A stretch of 64,000 nucleotides of DNA from Albugo candida (Eukaryota > Oomycota > Peronosporomycetes > Albuginales > Albuginaceae): contig CAJNAR010000028.1 in assembly GCA_905220665.1 (NCBI GenBank), forward strand, positions 62,001-126,000. Direction: 5' to 3'. How positions within the stretch are numbered: position 1 is the stretch's first letter; the number at the start of each line of letters is the position of its first letter. A program made the translations under genes and the position numbers. Of the stretch, positions 30,978 through 41,463 are shown in pieces. The notes under the pieces were generated by a model. The model made no database searches. It was not told the origin of the DNA and was given only the letters and a program-made list of their open reading frames with translations.

Positions 30978-33959
30978 ATGCCGATTGGGATTGGTATGGT
31001 TCTCACACGCTTGGCGGATTCCCTGCAAGGAAAGAAGAAGCTCACGGCGGCCCCGCACACAAGAGCAAGAGCAAGAGCACCCGTCCTAGCTGAGACGATT
31101 TCATCCTCTTCTACCGCTGCATCTGCCAGTACAATTAGTGTGGCTTCCCCAAAATCTAGTCCAGCGCGACCACGCTCTCAGAAGCCGACATGGAATGAGC
31201 AAAATAATAACGTTTTTGTTACAAAAACGCTCTTACGGCATTTACAGTCAGTCACTGCGGCTTTATACACAAAATGCAATAGCGTCACCCTAGACCTATT
31301 GGAACGTACCTCTCTCATGTTGGCACAACACGCACAAACTGTGCATCCATTCCCGCTTTATACGGCTAGCGAAGAGGCGCACAATTCGAGTACAGACAGT
31401 TCGACAGACAATGATGGTCAAGGTCAAGATCAAGATCGTGACAAAAATCGCATTTTTCGGCATTCGCAAGCGTCAAATAAAGGCCGTATGACCTCTATAG
31501 CATTGGAAGAATTTCTTAGTTTAATGATAGTACTGCTATCACAAATCTTCCAATTTTATATGAGATCGCAAAAGTGTATGGAAGAAAGTATTGGGTCGCA
31601 GAAAGAGAGTCCGAACATCGATACAACACAACAGAACGACGAATTTGTTGCGGCAGCACTCGGATTACGATTCTCACTGAAATGCTCGGCTCAGAAAATC
31701 AGGAAAACGTTTTATTCTTCGGAATCGGATGAAGAAAGTGATCAACGTGACTCTTTCGCGATTCAGCTTGCTGCTCTGAAGCTCATTCAAGTGGTTTTGG
31801 AGCAATTTGAGTGGGAACTTTTATACATTAAGGTAGCTACAGTAAAATGTGGTACACACGAAATGAGCTCATGTCCGGAACCGTGTACCAGCAATACCGA
31901 ATCAAAGGAGGCCAAGACAAATAGGGAGCACACATCGGATGCAAGGATTGTTTCTAAGAGTCGGACAAGGACGAATAGGAGACGACTCTCACGTGTTTCA
32001 ATTACCATTGCAGAACCAAAGAAAGCTGCAGATGAAGCACAGCACGCCACATCAGATGAGCAAGATCTGTCCTCGCGAAATAGTGATCCTAGAGGATCCA
32101 ATCGAGTGCATCGGAAACAGTACTTTAGTCAAACGCTTCCGGCGAAAGCACGAGCTATCGCATCACCAGGTCGGAAACGATCAGGATCCACTTCCAGACG
32201 GAGCAAAATCTCCATAGCGAAAATGAAGAAAAAATACAGCAAGGGCGCTTCTCGTTTCAACTGCGATCTATTGGATAGGTTCATGAAGCTCCATGCGAAA
32301 TTCTTATCGCATTTCGGTGATGAAGTCATGAAGCATTGTTTCAGCGTCAAACTTACAGGATCAAAAGAAGGACGACTAAATGACATGAAACAAGATCTTT
32401 TGTTCACACTATTAGCATCAGGCTACCTTCGGTTCCCATGGAATCGCACGGAAATCATCGAGCACCTCCGAAATAAATTTGAAATAGCCGAACGAGATCC
32501 GAGCCTTGTCATGTATTGGAAGACGACAATGCCAGTTCCTTCTAACGGATATAGCTCTAATTTCCTGAGAGAAGCTTACTGGCAATGGCCAGCGTTTTGT
32601 GGGCAGGTCTGTCGGGATACTCTGGAAGGGAAAGGTTCCGAAAAATCTTGGAATCAATATTCGTGGCTCGATACGGTGTTTGCTCGACATGATTTCTGTG
32701 CCTTGTTTGGCGCAACACTCTTGAATCGAGTCATGTCAATTGCATACAAAATAGGTGCGAAACAACTGCAAACAGAGTGGATTCCAGGATACAAGTGGAT
32801 ATTCGAACTTCTTAAAATATCAACCAAGGAGATTTATCGCTCATTATTATGTCAGCTAGAGCCTGTCATTTCAGATGATTCCGAGTCCATCGACCTTCAT
32901 ACAGTCCGTTACCAGAACATTATCAACAATCTTTTCACACCGAATGCATCACCTACGTCATTATCGTTCTCATCTTCTTCAGCGTCGATTCCAGTAACCT
33001 TATTTCATCATCTGTTCGAGCTCATGAAGTTATCGCCTTCGACTGTCCCCGATATTCTATTGACGATTCTCAGTCAGACCAATTATCAGCTACCGTATCA
33101 TGTCGTATTGTGCTTCAAGTTTATGGAGCGGTTGCTATCGGATCATCCACATTACTTTTCGAACATGAAACCCGACACATCCAAGCAGCAATCTACATCG
33201 CAATCTGGCTTATTTGGCTATATATTCGCATGCTTGCTAGATTCCGAGCATTTCGAAATACTGAAAATGACCGAACTGTTCTTGTTGAAACATTTCAGTA
33301 TGTTTCCGACATCGATTCAAGATCAAATTCTAAAGATACTGGAAAAGCAATGGCAGCGTTTGTTCTTTCATTGGCATCGAGATGTTCGCTACTGCTTCTT
33401 TCACATTCTACTGTACTTGGTCTACCCTGGAAATCGCATCGTACTGAGTGCACAATCGGATGAGATCATATTGGGAAGCGAGAAAGCGAGTCGCACTTTC
33501 GATTGCCCAGGTATTATTCGAACAGACGATGAATCTTCACAGCGCTGGGAGCAATATTTTGAAGGACGAATCTATCAATCGATAGTGTATCACCAAATGC
33601 TCACTCGAGAATCTCGACAACCAGACACAAAACCGAGTCGGAAGGCTGGAAGTGATCTCGACAAATCTGCAGCTTCAGCGAAATTGGGCCGACGAATGTA
33701 CGACTCTAGGAAATCAAATTATCGATCGGCAATGAACGCTATATCGAAAGAAACTTGCCGAAAAGAAGCAATTGCAGTGAAGAAGCCCGTCAAACCGCCA
33801 ACGCTGGAGATTCCCAATTGGCTTGCCGAAGTATCCAAAGTCTATCTCATACGTTCAGTCGAAGAATACCAAGTGATCGTAACGACTTATTATTCGTACG
33901 CAACGCATCACTCGTACGATCAAGCGCTCCCGGTGCCCGAATTTGACACGAAATCATGA
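30978..33959 (+). CDS. Large conserved-looking protein of unknown function
   Basis: Intronless frame, 993 residues from the first ATG (30978); the frame is open back to 30897 without an ATG. The N-terminal third is low-complexity (Ala/Arg/Ser tracts, then polar runs near DNDGQGQDQDRDKN). A basic Ser/Arg-rich linker follows in the middle (RTRTNRRRLSRVS, RKRSGSTSRRSKIS). The C-terminal half is helical and rich in aromatic/Leu motifs (FLLKHFSMFPTSIQDQIL, then FFHWHRDVRYCFFHILLYL), which recalls HEAT/ARM-like helical repeats. The FHW-R-DVR-F motif faintly resembles the DUF1765 family, but I cannot confirm this. No signal peptide or membrane helix is seen. The gene call is firm because of length; no function is proposed. 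Confidence 0.7.
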   Translation: MPIGIGMVLTRLADSLQGKKKLTAAPHTRARARAPVLAETISSSSTAASASTISVASPKSSPARPRSQKPTWNEQNNNVFVTKTLLRHLQSVTAALYTKCNSVTLDLLERTSLMLAQHAQTVHPFPLYTASEEAHNSSTDSSTDNDGQGQDQDRDKNRIFRHSQASNKGRMTSIALEEFLSLMIVLLSQIFQFYMRSQKCMEESIGSQKESPNIDTTQQNDEFVAAALGLRFSLKCSAQKIRKTFYSSESDEESDQRDSFAIQLAALKLIQVVLEQFEWELLYIKVATVKCGTHEMSSCPEPCTSNTESKEAKTNREHTSDARIVSKSRTRTNRRRLSRVSITIAEPKKAADEAQHATSDEQDLSSRNSDPRGSNRVHRKQYFSQTLPAKARAIASPGRKRSGSTSRRSKISIAKMKKKYSKGASRFNCDLLDRFMKLHAKFLSHFGDEVMKHCFSVKLTGSKEGRLNDMKQDLLFTLLASGYLRFPWNRTEIIEHLRNKFEIAERDPSLVMYWKTTMPVPSNGYSSNFLREAYWQWPAFCGQVCRDTLEGKGSEKSWNQYSWLDTVFARHDFCALFGATLLNRVMSIAYKIGAKQLQTEWIPGYKWIFELLKISTKEIYRSLLCQLEPVISDDSESIDLHTVRYQNIINNLFTPNASPTSLSFSSSSASIPVTLFHHLFELMKLSPSTVPDILLTILSQTNYQLPYHVVLCFKFMERLLSDHPHYFSNMKPDTSKQQSTSQSGLFGYIFACLLDSEHFEILKMTELFLLKHFSMFPTSIQDQILKILEKQWQRLFFHWHRDVRYCFFHILLYLVYPGNRIVLSAQSDEIILGSEKASRTFDCPGIIRTDDESSQRWEQYFEGRIYQSIVYHQMLTRESRQPDTKPSRKAGSDLDKSAASAKLGRRMYDSRKSNYRSAMNAISKETCRKEAIAVKKPVKPPTLEIPNWLAEVSKVYLIRSVEEYQVIVTTYYSYATHHSYDQALPVPEFDTKS

Positions 33960-34068
33960 GCCCAATACGATCGGTAGTTCGAATTCCAACACTATTACCT
34001 TTTTGGCAGGTACATCTTTAAAATACATAAATCTTTTGCAGTCTTATTAGCGTTATACAATCACGGAA

Positions 34069-35802
34069 TCAGCAAGACCCGCAACTCACACATGGTCTCG
34101 ATCTCAAACACGGATGCACATTCACAATGCAATTGGAAAGTTTCCCATCACTTCCATCGCCTTTCGACGTTTGAGTATCATCGATCGAATCAAACTCATC
34201 GACCAGATCGTAATCCATCAGCTCTTCCGCCGTGCAAATTGCATCGTACTCGCTGATGCTCTCATCTTCTGTCACGTATTCGAAATCAACACCACAGTCA
34301 ATATCAAACAATCGATAAATCTCCATCGCTTGAGCTTTACGTTTCTGCAAATGTTTCTTGCGTAGACGGGTTTCGATCGTAGCGGCGTAATACTCACGAA
34401 GCGCTTGGACTCCATCAAGTGAAATTCCACCGAGAAAAGCTTTATTCATTGCCAAACGGATGAGGATATCACATGTGCATTCGTCTCCATACACCAAACG
34501 AGATTGATGCGGCTTCAACAATGCTCCAAGGGACTCATGCGTGTACTTGAGAGCAGCATACACTTCCATGGCATCTTCACAGAGAATAAGGTCGTGTTCG
34601 CTCAGCTTCAGCAATGTCAACGCCACTCGCAACACCACATGACCGCCTTCATAGAAAAAGACATCCCAAATTCGCATTACCATTTCAAGTGGAAGTGTGT
34701 TGATGAAAAGGCAAAGAAACCATTTCATCGCAAACGGACCGAATTCGACGCCAAGTCGTTGAAAGTGGGCATACAAATTCGGAAGCATCTGTTCGACAAG
34801 ATCCGACAGAACGAGTTGCTCGACCCGCGAACCTCGCATATTGCGCTCATGGAACTGAGGAATCAAATCTTCAACGATCACAGCCAAAACCCAAAACGAT
34901 TCCTCTTCACCCAATTGCTGTAACAACATCGCACCGATAAAATTCATGCTTTGGCAGTACCCAACACACGGATTCCGAAGACTGTATGCTTGGAGGATGC
35001 GACGCAATTCCGCCATCGGATGGCTCGCATTATCAGTACCCAATTCTGCCGCAAATGTTCGAGGAAGATCTTTCTCAATTTCCATCACAACGCGAGGACT
35101 AAGCCACGATAACGATCGTTCGACTAAGTCTCCATATGAATCAGCCGCCGAAGCCTTTTTCTGCTGGGCCAGAGTACATTTCCACCAAATCGCACCCCGC
35201 ATGGAGATTGGTATTCCAGCGCGTAGCATGAGTCTCCGCTGTCGACACCAATTGGAGTCATTCGTAACAAGCAGAAATGTCGTCAGCATCGACTTCCAAG
35301 AGGGTATTTGCGTCCGTACGTGTTTCTCATCCTCACTTTCGACCAAAGATTCCGTCTGCTTTCTCTGACAATCGATGCAATAGGATTCCTGCGGGAAAGA
35401 CGAGCGATTTGATGTCCAATAAGGAATGAGAGGTTTCATATAAAGTTTTGTAGACTGTTGCCATTTGTCTATCCATTGCATCTCTTTCTGCTGCATCATT
35501 TTCTCATGAAAATCGAGCGATTCCTTTAGAATTTGCGATGGTATAGCACTGTGATTTCCTCTGATTCCATTACTATGCGAAAGAGTCAAATGACATCGCT
35601 GCATGTGAGCATTTTCGCAGTGACACGAGCGATTTAATTGGAATATGCTGTCCGCATTCCATCCGCTTCGAAATCGCTGCAGTGGACGAAAGCATGCCAA
35701 TTGATGGCCATGACGTACCGAAATAGTCATTCCATCGGATATTTTATCGTCTTCTTCGCTGTGTGCGGTCTCGACGCAGCACAAAGTTGATTCTTTTATC
35801 AT
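34069..35802 (-). CDS. TBC-domain Rab GTPase-activating protein
   Basis: Intronless, 577 residues. The TBC domain spans about 195-410: entry motif GIPISMRGAIWWKC (196-209), the IxxDxxR arginine-finger motif IEKDLPRTF with Arg248, and the YxQ glutamine-finger motif GYCQSMNFI with Gln284. Both catalytic fingers are present, so active Rab GAP function is expected. The later signature is FGPFAMKWFLCLFINTLP then RIWDVFFYEGG. The first ~190 residues carry Cys/His clusters (CHCENAHMQRCH; YCIDCQRKQ) of unknown role. The C-terminus is acidic and ends in a Cys-rich tail (CLRSRPCVSCGSC). The layout resembles TBC1D2/TBC1D8-like proteins acting on membrane traffic; the Rab partner is unknown. Convergent with the upstream ORF (109 bp apart). 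Start ATG 35802. Confidence 0.93.
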   Translation of the reverse strand: MIKESTLCCVETAHSEEDDKISDGMTISVRHGHQLACFRPLQRFRSGWNADSIFQLNRSCHCENAHMQRCHLTLSHSNGIRGNHSAIPSQILKESLDFHEKMMQQKEMQWIDKWQQSTKLYMKPLIPYWTSNRSSFPQESYCIDCQRKQTESLVESEDEKHVRTQIPSWKSMLTTFLLVTNDSNWCRQRRLMLRAGIPISMRGAIWWKCTLAQQKKASAADSYGDLVERSLSWLSPRVVMEIEKDLPRTFAAELGTDNASHPMAELRRILQAYSLRNPCVGYCQSMNFIGAMLLQQLGEEESFWVLAVIVEDLIPQFHERNMRGSRVEQLVLSDLVEQMLPNLYAHFQRLGVEFGPFAMKWFLCLFINTLPLEMVMRIWDVFFYEGGHVVLRVALTLLKLSEHDLILCEDAMEVYAALKYTHESLGALLKPHQSRLVYGDECTCDILIRLAMNKAFLGGISLDGVQALREYYAATIETRLRKKHLQKRKAQAMEIYRLFDIDCGVDFEYVTEDESISEYDAICTAEELMDYDLVDEFDSIDDTQTSKGDGSDGKLSNCIVNVHPCLRSRPCVSCGSC

Positions 35803-35980
35803 ATTCTTTCGACGTTTAGAAAATGTGTCGACTTCTTCAAGATTGCGAGTATATATATAGCATAATTATGTATTCATGCAGGTTATGCGATATACCGACT
35901 CCCTCTCCCACATCGTTTCCACGCACATCCATCAAAGTATCACTTTGAAGCGTTTGTTTCATAGCTGTACAGCTACACTC

Positions 35981-36940
35981 TCATCTACAAATTTGGCTAT
36001 TCACAAGCACACGTGATTTCCGCGTATTTGCTCTTGAAATTACAGTCTCCGCGACGCTCATAGAGCTCGTAACAGAGACAATATCACAGCCTCCTTTTCC
36101 TCGTCGTTTAGTCGTACTTTTGACACTTTTTGCGCCTGAAACAGACAACGCCGGTGACACTTTCAACACCTCACGTGTGATCAGCTTTTTCTGTGGGTCA
36201 ATGGCTCGCTTTGGGAATGGAATGCCTTCAATATGTTCTGGATGAAAGTCGGCGTACTCCAAGATCCCGCCAGTGAGAACGTACAGATTATCAAATCCTC
36301 GCTGTACGAGCACATGCGCTGTTTGTGCGACGTTCGTATCGTCCAAATCGTAGAGAATAATCAGATAATTTTCTTGATTTTTCTGATAATGAAAAGGTAC
36401 TCAGAAACTCAATTTCAATGGAAATTGTGTACTCACAAACTTTTGCATTTGAGGGAGGATGTAATCTCGACACACAAAAGACGACGGAAAACTCTGAGCG
36501 CGCTGTAATCTGTTAGTCGTGAATTCCTCTTTCGATCGAGTGTCCAGGATCAAATACGGCGCGTCATACTCCTCGACTTCGTCGGCTTCATAACTGATCA
36601 CTCGGGGTCCTCCCGAATTATTATTCACAGGAACTCGGTCCAAGCAGTATTTTCCATCTCTTTCGACCATTTTTGCCAGCATCTCGGGTCCAGGAGCACA
36701 TTTACCATTGGTGTCCTCATACTCTCCGAATAATTCCGCGAGACATTTGCATGTAATCCGACGAAAAGTCTCATCTCGGCGCTTAAGGAATTCCCTCTGA
36801 GCTTTAAAAACATTCAGATGACAACAAATGGAATGAAAACGCTTACATATCTGTCGAACTTTATTCACTGTCGTTCCACTGTCAATTTTACTCTTTGTGT
36901 CTTTATACTTTGCATTTTGTGGAATTCGTCGCTCCATCAT
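35981..36940 (-). CDS. CEP41: CEP41-like ciliary rhodanese-domain protein
   Basis: Three minus-strand exons: 36940-36847, 36801-36437 and 36382-35981; introns of 45 and 54 bp; 286 residues. The N-terminus RRIPQNAKYKDTKSKIDSG matches the start of CEP41 (RIPQNPRYQHIKSRLDTG), a basal body and axoneme protein linked to tubulin glutamylation. The rhodanese fold follows: YLILDTRSKEEF, then LIILYDLDDTNVAQTAHVL, then RGFDNLYVLTGG. The loop where active rhodaneses carry Cys reads YDLDDTN, so it is non-catalytic as in CEP41. The C-terminal tail is basic and Ser-rich. The first in-frame ATG after the upstream open frame (to 37018, GTG) is chosen. It sits in the same window as dynein and SAS-6. Confidence 0.88.
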
Positions 36941-37209
36941 CTGCTCAGATAAAGTGAGTTTGTGCGGGAAAATCGCTTGTTGACGCTCGTACACTAAGAG
37001 AAGGCTTTGTTTTCGCACGATACATGGCTTTCTGTCGCGTTACGAGCTCAAGGGCCCCGTTGTCGCGCGCTAATATAAGCTGATACTATAATTATCCGCA
37101 GGAGAACTGAAGCTTAAATGCCGAGAAAAAAGAATTGGGGAATTCGACGCTGTTATTAGTTACAATGGCTAAGGAATGAGATCGATAGAGCAGGTGGCTG
37201 TTAATTCCG

Positions 37210-37455
37210 CTATTTCTTGTTGCGCATATCTCTGGCGATTTCTTCTTTCAATGCTGATGTAAATTCCTTCACTCGTGGAGCTGTTCGTTTCCATGTTTCT
37301 ACGAGATTTTCTGCGCCTTCCGAAGCGATGTTCTTGACATCATTCACACGGTAATGAGTCTTCAATGCGAATTGCTGGAACGCGCGGTTGTTTGCAAGCG
37401 CTTTGACTGCGACATCATTGATAAAATACGACACAAATCGCTGTAAAAATGACAT
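37210..37455 (-). CDS. Small protein, 81 residues, unknown function
   Basis: From the ATG at 37455 (MSFLQRFVSYFINDVAVKAL...) to TAG at 37210: 81 residues with an amphipathic, alanine-rich start and a charged helical end (FTSALKEEIARDMRNKK). The size, basic N-terminal helix and placement opposite the Rieske gene suggest a mitochondrial accessory protein, but this is inference only. The frame extends to an ATG at 37635 (141 residues), but that would cross into the Rieske gene's first exon, so the shorter start is preferred. Confidence 0.6.
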   Translation of the reverse strand: MSFLQRFVSYFINDVAVKALANNRAFQQFALKTHYRVNDVKNIASEGAENLVETWKRTAPRVKEFTSALKEEIARDMRNKK

Positions 37456-37546
37456 TTCAATGAATGGATTTCCAAAGTATACTAATTTAAAGTGGTACAC
37501 ATATAATAAAACGAACGCAATTCGACCACACAGAAAAAGGATAAAA
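37456..37546. promoter_or_regulatory. Short divergent (bidirectional) promoter
   Basis: Only 91 bp separate the ATG of the small minus-strand protein from the ATG of the Rieske gene, so both promoters must lie here or overlap the opposite transcript. The stretch is A/T-rich and includes CATATAATAAAA (about 37499-37510), a TATA-like word. Confidence 0.45.
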
Positions 37547-38296
37547 ATGCTGAAAAGGCTGAGCTTTTCCGTGATCTCACAGCGAGCAAAGAGCGTGCAA
37601 AGTATGTCGAATCGATCCAATACCTTCCTTACCATCTATTGTTGACATCCACTCACTTTTTCGAATCTCATTCAAATCGTATGCGTAGCAAAAAATGGAA
37701 TTTGCAGATTTTTAAGCACGAAAAGCGAGCTTGTGGACGATATGAGCACTCCGGATCACTATTTCGAAACAGATCGAATCTCTAGCGGAGATCCCACACG
37801 ACGAGCGTTCACGTACTTTGTGTTGGGAGGCGCACGGATTATGTATGCGACCGCAGCGCGTTTGGCTGTCATCAAATTTGTGGGAAGTATGAGCGCTTCC
37901 GCAGATGTGTTGGCACTCGCAACAGCGGAATTCGACTTATCATCGATTGATGAGGGAGCTACAGTGACTGTGAAATGGCGTGGAAAGCCTATTTTCATCA
38001 AGCATCGAACAGATCAAGAAATCGAAGCTGCTAATGAAGTGTCTGTGTCAAGCCTACGCGATCCCGAGACTGATGATGTTCGAGTCAAAGATCCCAAATG
38101 GCTCGTGGTGCTTGGAGTGTGCACGCATTTGGGATGTGTACCAATCTCCAATGCCGGAGAATACAAAGGATGGTTCTGTCCTTGTCATGGATCACATTAT
38201 GACGTATCCGGGCGCATTCGAAAGGGTCCAGCACCACTCAATTTGGAAATTCCTCCGTATCAGTTTCTCGAAGATAACAAGATTCTTCTCGGCTAA
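37547..38296 (+). CDS. UQCRFS1: Rieske iron-sulfur protein of the mitochondrial cytochrome bc1 complex
   Basis: Electron-transfer subunit of complex III, passing electrons from ubiquinol to cytochrome c1. Two exons, 37547-37601 and 37689-38296, with an 87-bp GT-AG intron; 220 residues. Exon 1 encodes only the start of the presequence ([18 protein letters not shown]), a basic amphipathic matrix-targeting peptide. The signature [20 protein letters not shown] marks the membrane anchor. The cluster-binding motifs are CTHLGC (Cys163, His165) and CPCHGSH (Cys182, His185), with Cys168-Cys184 as the expected disulfide. [12 protein letters not shown] closes the domain. Ligands are complete, so the product should be functional. 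The acceptor at 37687-37688 was chosen because it keeps frame with exon 1; a second AG lies downstream but in the wrong phase. Confidence 0.95.
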
Positions 38297-38472
38297 AAGT
38301 AATCACTCTGCCGATTTGAATCGCTGTGCAAATGAGATGGGATCGTTAGGGTGTAGCGGATTCAATTCTGAGAGTCGACATATATTTTCATTTGGTCATT
38401 TTTTATCGTTTTTGAGCGCTTTTCGCTTGCATGTATACGATCATGTTCGACTGATCGATATCTCTGAAGAAA

Positions 38473-38715
38473 ATGAGCTCATTTATTCGCATTTGCCTCT
38501 CGCCTCGCCGCGTCCTGCAGCAAGTCGATGTCTACTTCCTGCGCTGGAATTTGGACGTATCGGATAACGCTTCCCCTTATAAAGCAGTTTTTCATATTCA
38601 TCTGCAGCGAGTGTGTGAGTACGAGAGGTGCGATTGGATGGAAAAAAGTACCAATTGCGGATATTTGTCACTTTCCACAATTGAGACACCCATTAGCTTT
38701 ATATTGAGATATTGA
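38473..38715 (+). CDS. Possible small ORF, 80 residues
   Basis: ATG-initiated frame in the 826-bp gap between Rieske and SAS-6. The N-terminus (MSSFIRICLSPRRVLQQVD) looks like a possible mitochondrial presequence and the frame uses ordinary codons, but no family is recognised and later introns cannot be placed. Treat as tentative. The rest of the interval (38716-39122) shows nothing clear. Confidence 0.3.
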   Translation: MSSFIRICLSPRRVLQQVDVYFLRWNLDVSDNASPYKAVFHIHLQRVCEYERCDWMEKSTNCGYLSLSTIETPISFILRY

Positions 38716-39122
38716 TCGACAGAATGGAGGGTTCCCATAAGTGCGACGTCATTTTTGAGCTCTACAGCGACTTCTTTGCCTACTAATGTCTTGAAAAACG
38801 AGTAGAAGAGCTAGAAAAACGTGAGAAATAGATAGCGCGCATGTACGATACAAAAACGAACCATTTTCAAAGGAACAAGTCGATTGTTATATAACGGTAG
38901 GAGCTGTTATACAGCGAGCACATAACGTTACGTAGTAAGTTGACATGCGCTTGGAGATAGCAATGTATACGCAGAGACAGGAGGTTGACAGGTTACTTAT
39001 TGTAGTACAAAAGTGGTAGGTAGAGCATATAGAAGCCGATGGCCAATTACGAGTAGAAATGCTGCTAGGAATCATATACTTGATGTAATACAACTCTCAT
39101 TATTCCACACCAATACTTGACA

Positions 39123-41310
39123 ATGTTGCGCGAATGTATCTCTCCCGCAATACTCGAAACGTTTTCGCGCCAATTTTACATGCGGATACGAAGCTTTCCT
39201 ATGGAAGAATACGACCGAGGGAATCCGCTATTCGATCAGCGATTGAACATCCTGATTCAATCCGTAGACAGAGAAGAGAAAACGCTACCCATAACAGTCC
39301 GACTCGTATTAGGAACACGCGTACGTGCATCTAAACATTGCAATCCTCAAATCCCAAACTCTTCTCTGTAGCCTCACGCAATCACAAACCAAAAAGAAAA
39401 GATTTTTCGCGTCGAGCTGACCGACGACGACGGTATCGATCCATTTTTCCTCTATCTATGGAGCATCTCCGAAGAACAATTCCACGACGTGAAGCAGCAG
39501 CAGCGATTATTAGTCGATTTTGAAAACTTTCCAATTCATTTAATCAGTCTCCTCGAATGCTGTCTCAAGAACGACTCCACGTGCAATGAAGCTTCTAAAC
39601 AGGAAGTAAAAGACGCTGAATCCGATGATATTGGCTCTTCTCCAATTTTATCAAACATGGAGACCTTTAATTGCCACAGAAGAAAGAGATCTCATGGACC
39701 TGAGCCTCTGAGTTACCTTGCAGTTCTCAATATCTCCGAAGACGCTACCAGCATGTTCAGCATCGTGGAGACCAATATCTTTAAGCATTTAACGCATCTA
39801 TCCCTCCCTTTCCAAGCTGGAAACGATGACGCGGTCAAACGTTATTTAGCAGCTCGATTATGTCAACGGAATTCCGAGAAGAAACGAATGAATAAAAGTC
39901 TCACAGAAACGTTGGAGCAATTAAAGCACTTTAAAGAGACAACCAAACAGCTGGAGAAGACGCTCGAGGATCTGGAACGCAAGCATTCGATTCACATATC
40001 AGAGGAAACGATACGATTTACGGAACAACTCCATTCTCAGGTCGGTGGGATACAATCGTTTTCTCAATATTCTCATTCGAATTTCAGCGAGAAAAAGCCG
40101 CAAAAAATCTCACCGAACGTGAGAACGAGCACACAAAGAAGCTGGAATCGCTGATGGTCAAGTACGAAGATGAGGTCTGTCGACACAAAGCAAGCAGTTT
40201 GCGTCTGATGAGCTGTGTAGGTCTCCAAGCTTCAATGTCGAGTCAAAGCGCAAGAAGATGAGATCCAAATGCTTACAAAGAAAACGTACCAGCAATCTGT
40301 CAAAATTGAGCAATTGTCGACGCTTTGTGAAGAGAATCAGCGGGAGAGAGACATATTGGACAAGGCACTGGTCGATTTACGTACGATGAATAAAGAGCTC
40401 GATCATCGTGTCTTCACGCAAGAAAAGACCATCACGCAGCTGGAAGTACGTCATGAAGCTTTAAATCAGCAGCTTTGTGATAAAGAGCAAGTGCTTACGA
40501 AGACGAGCCAATTGCTTGACGGAGCTCACGACCACAAGGTGCGATGTCCATTGTCTGTTTTGATCGCTTCCAATCTCAGCATTCCACACAGCAACAAGTC
40601 GATGAAAGCTTACGAATGTATCGCGATAATCACGCGATTTTGCATCAGAAATTGGAACTCAGTGTCGCTGAAATCAATAAGGGGAATGAGATCATCGAAC
40701 AGATGCAAAAAGAGATCCAAAATCTTCGCCTGAAACTCAAAAATCGAATCAAAATCATCAAACAACAAGAGCAGGTACGAGTCACAACTCGCGCATCTCT
40801 CTCGTTATCGTTCGTCTGTAGCTGCTCCAAGAAACTCGACGGAATCAAAGCGATGACAAACATCAATTGGAAGGCCTCCGCGTGGAAATCCAAAAACGGA
40901 ATGAACAGATTCTTCAGCTCAAAGTCGGTGATAATTGGGAATTTGTATGGCATTTGGCTCATTTTTCGCTGTAAAAGGACAAAAATATCGATTTGATTCG
41001 TAAATTGGAAGACAGCAATAAAGTTCTCTCATCGAATCAAAAAGGTCGGTGGATTTTTTCGTATGGACGGAATTTGATGGGAATTCGATGCAGTGATCCA
41101 ATGGCTCAATAAGGAGATCACAGAGACGCAAATGGCCGCACATAAGAGTGAGAATGTGTCTGTGTTTGCATATCATCCAACCGCATCGGTACGAATTCTC
41201 ACGCAAATCGAATGAGACAACTGACATTTTTTGTACAGCGAGCGATGGAAAAAGAGCTCTCTTTCAATCGTTCGCCGCTCGCCAATGCCAATGCCAATTG
41301 CCCGTCGTAA
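39123..41310 (+). CDS. SAS6: SAS-6 centriole cartwheel protein
   Basis: Core of the centriolar/basal-body cartwheel that sets nine-fold symmetry. Nine exons: 39123-39320, 39372-40040, 40088-40174, 40221-40538, 40580-40774, 40822-40923, 40978-41044, 41094-41188 and 41239-41310; introns 41-54 bp; 600 residues. The globular head contains FRVELTDDDGIDPFFLYLW, LLVDFENFPIHLISLLECC and the diagnostic VETNIFKHLTHLSLPF followed by GNDDAVKRYLAARL (about 198-225), whose NxFKxL loop mediates head-to-head assembly. A ~45-residue hydrophilic insert precedes YLAVLNIS. A long coiled coil (about 230-560) follows, then the conserved tail LSSNQKVIQWLNKEIT. If the last intron is not spliced, translation stops at 41215 instead. 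An Inr-like CTCATTATTCCA lies at 39096-39107. Confidence 0.93.
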
Positions 41311-41463
41311 TGTATCGAATCTGACAATGAGACGACAAAAAGTAGCACTGTACCCCCACATGAGAAATTGGAAGCATTTTTTGCGGCTGGAAAAAGTGGA
41401 CTGAGAAATTCGATTTGCACGTGTGCGGTCATAATTAAATTCTCTCTGATAGCAGCGGATCAA

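Noticed and set aside
33960..34000. tRNA-like GTTCGAATTCC near 33977
   Set aside because: No acceptor stem or anticodon arm pairing around it; no tRNA elsewhere in the window by eye.
37456..37635. N-terminal extension of the small protein to the ATG at 37635
   Set aside because: It would run through the divergent promoter and the Rieske presequence exon.
37980..38567. 195-codon plus-strand frame overlapping the Rieske gene
   Set aside because: A shadow frame of the Rieske coding sequence; no domain, and Rieske cluster motifs fix the true frame.
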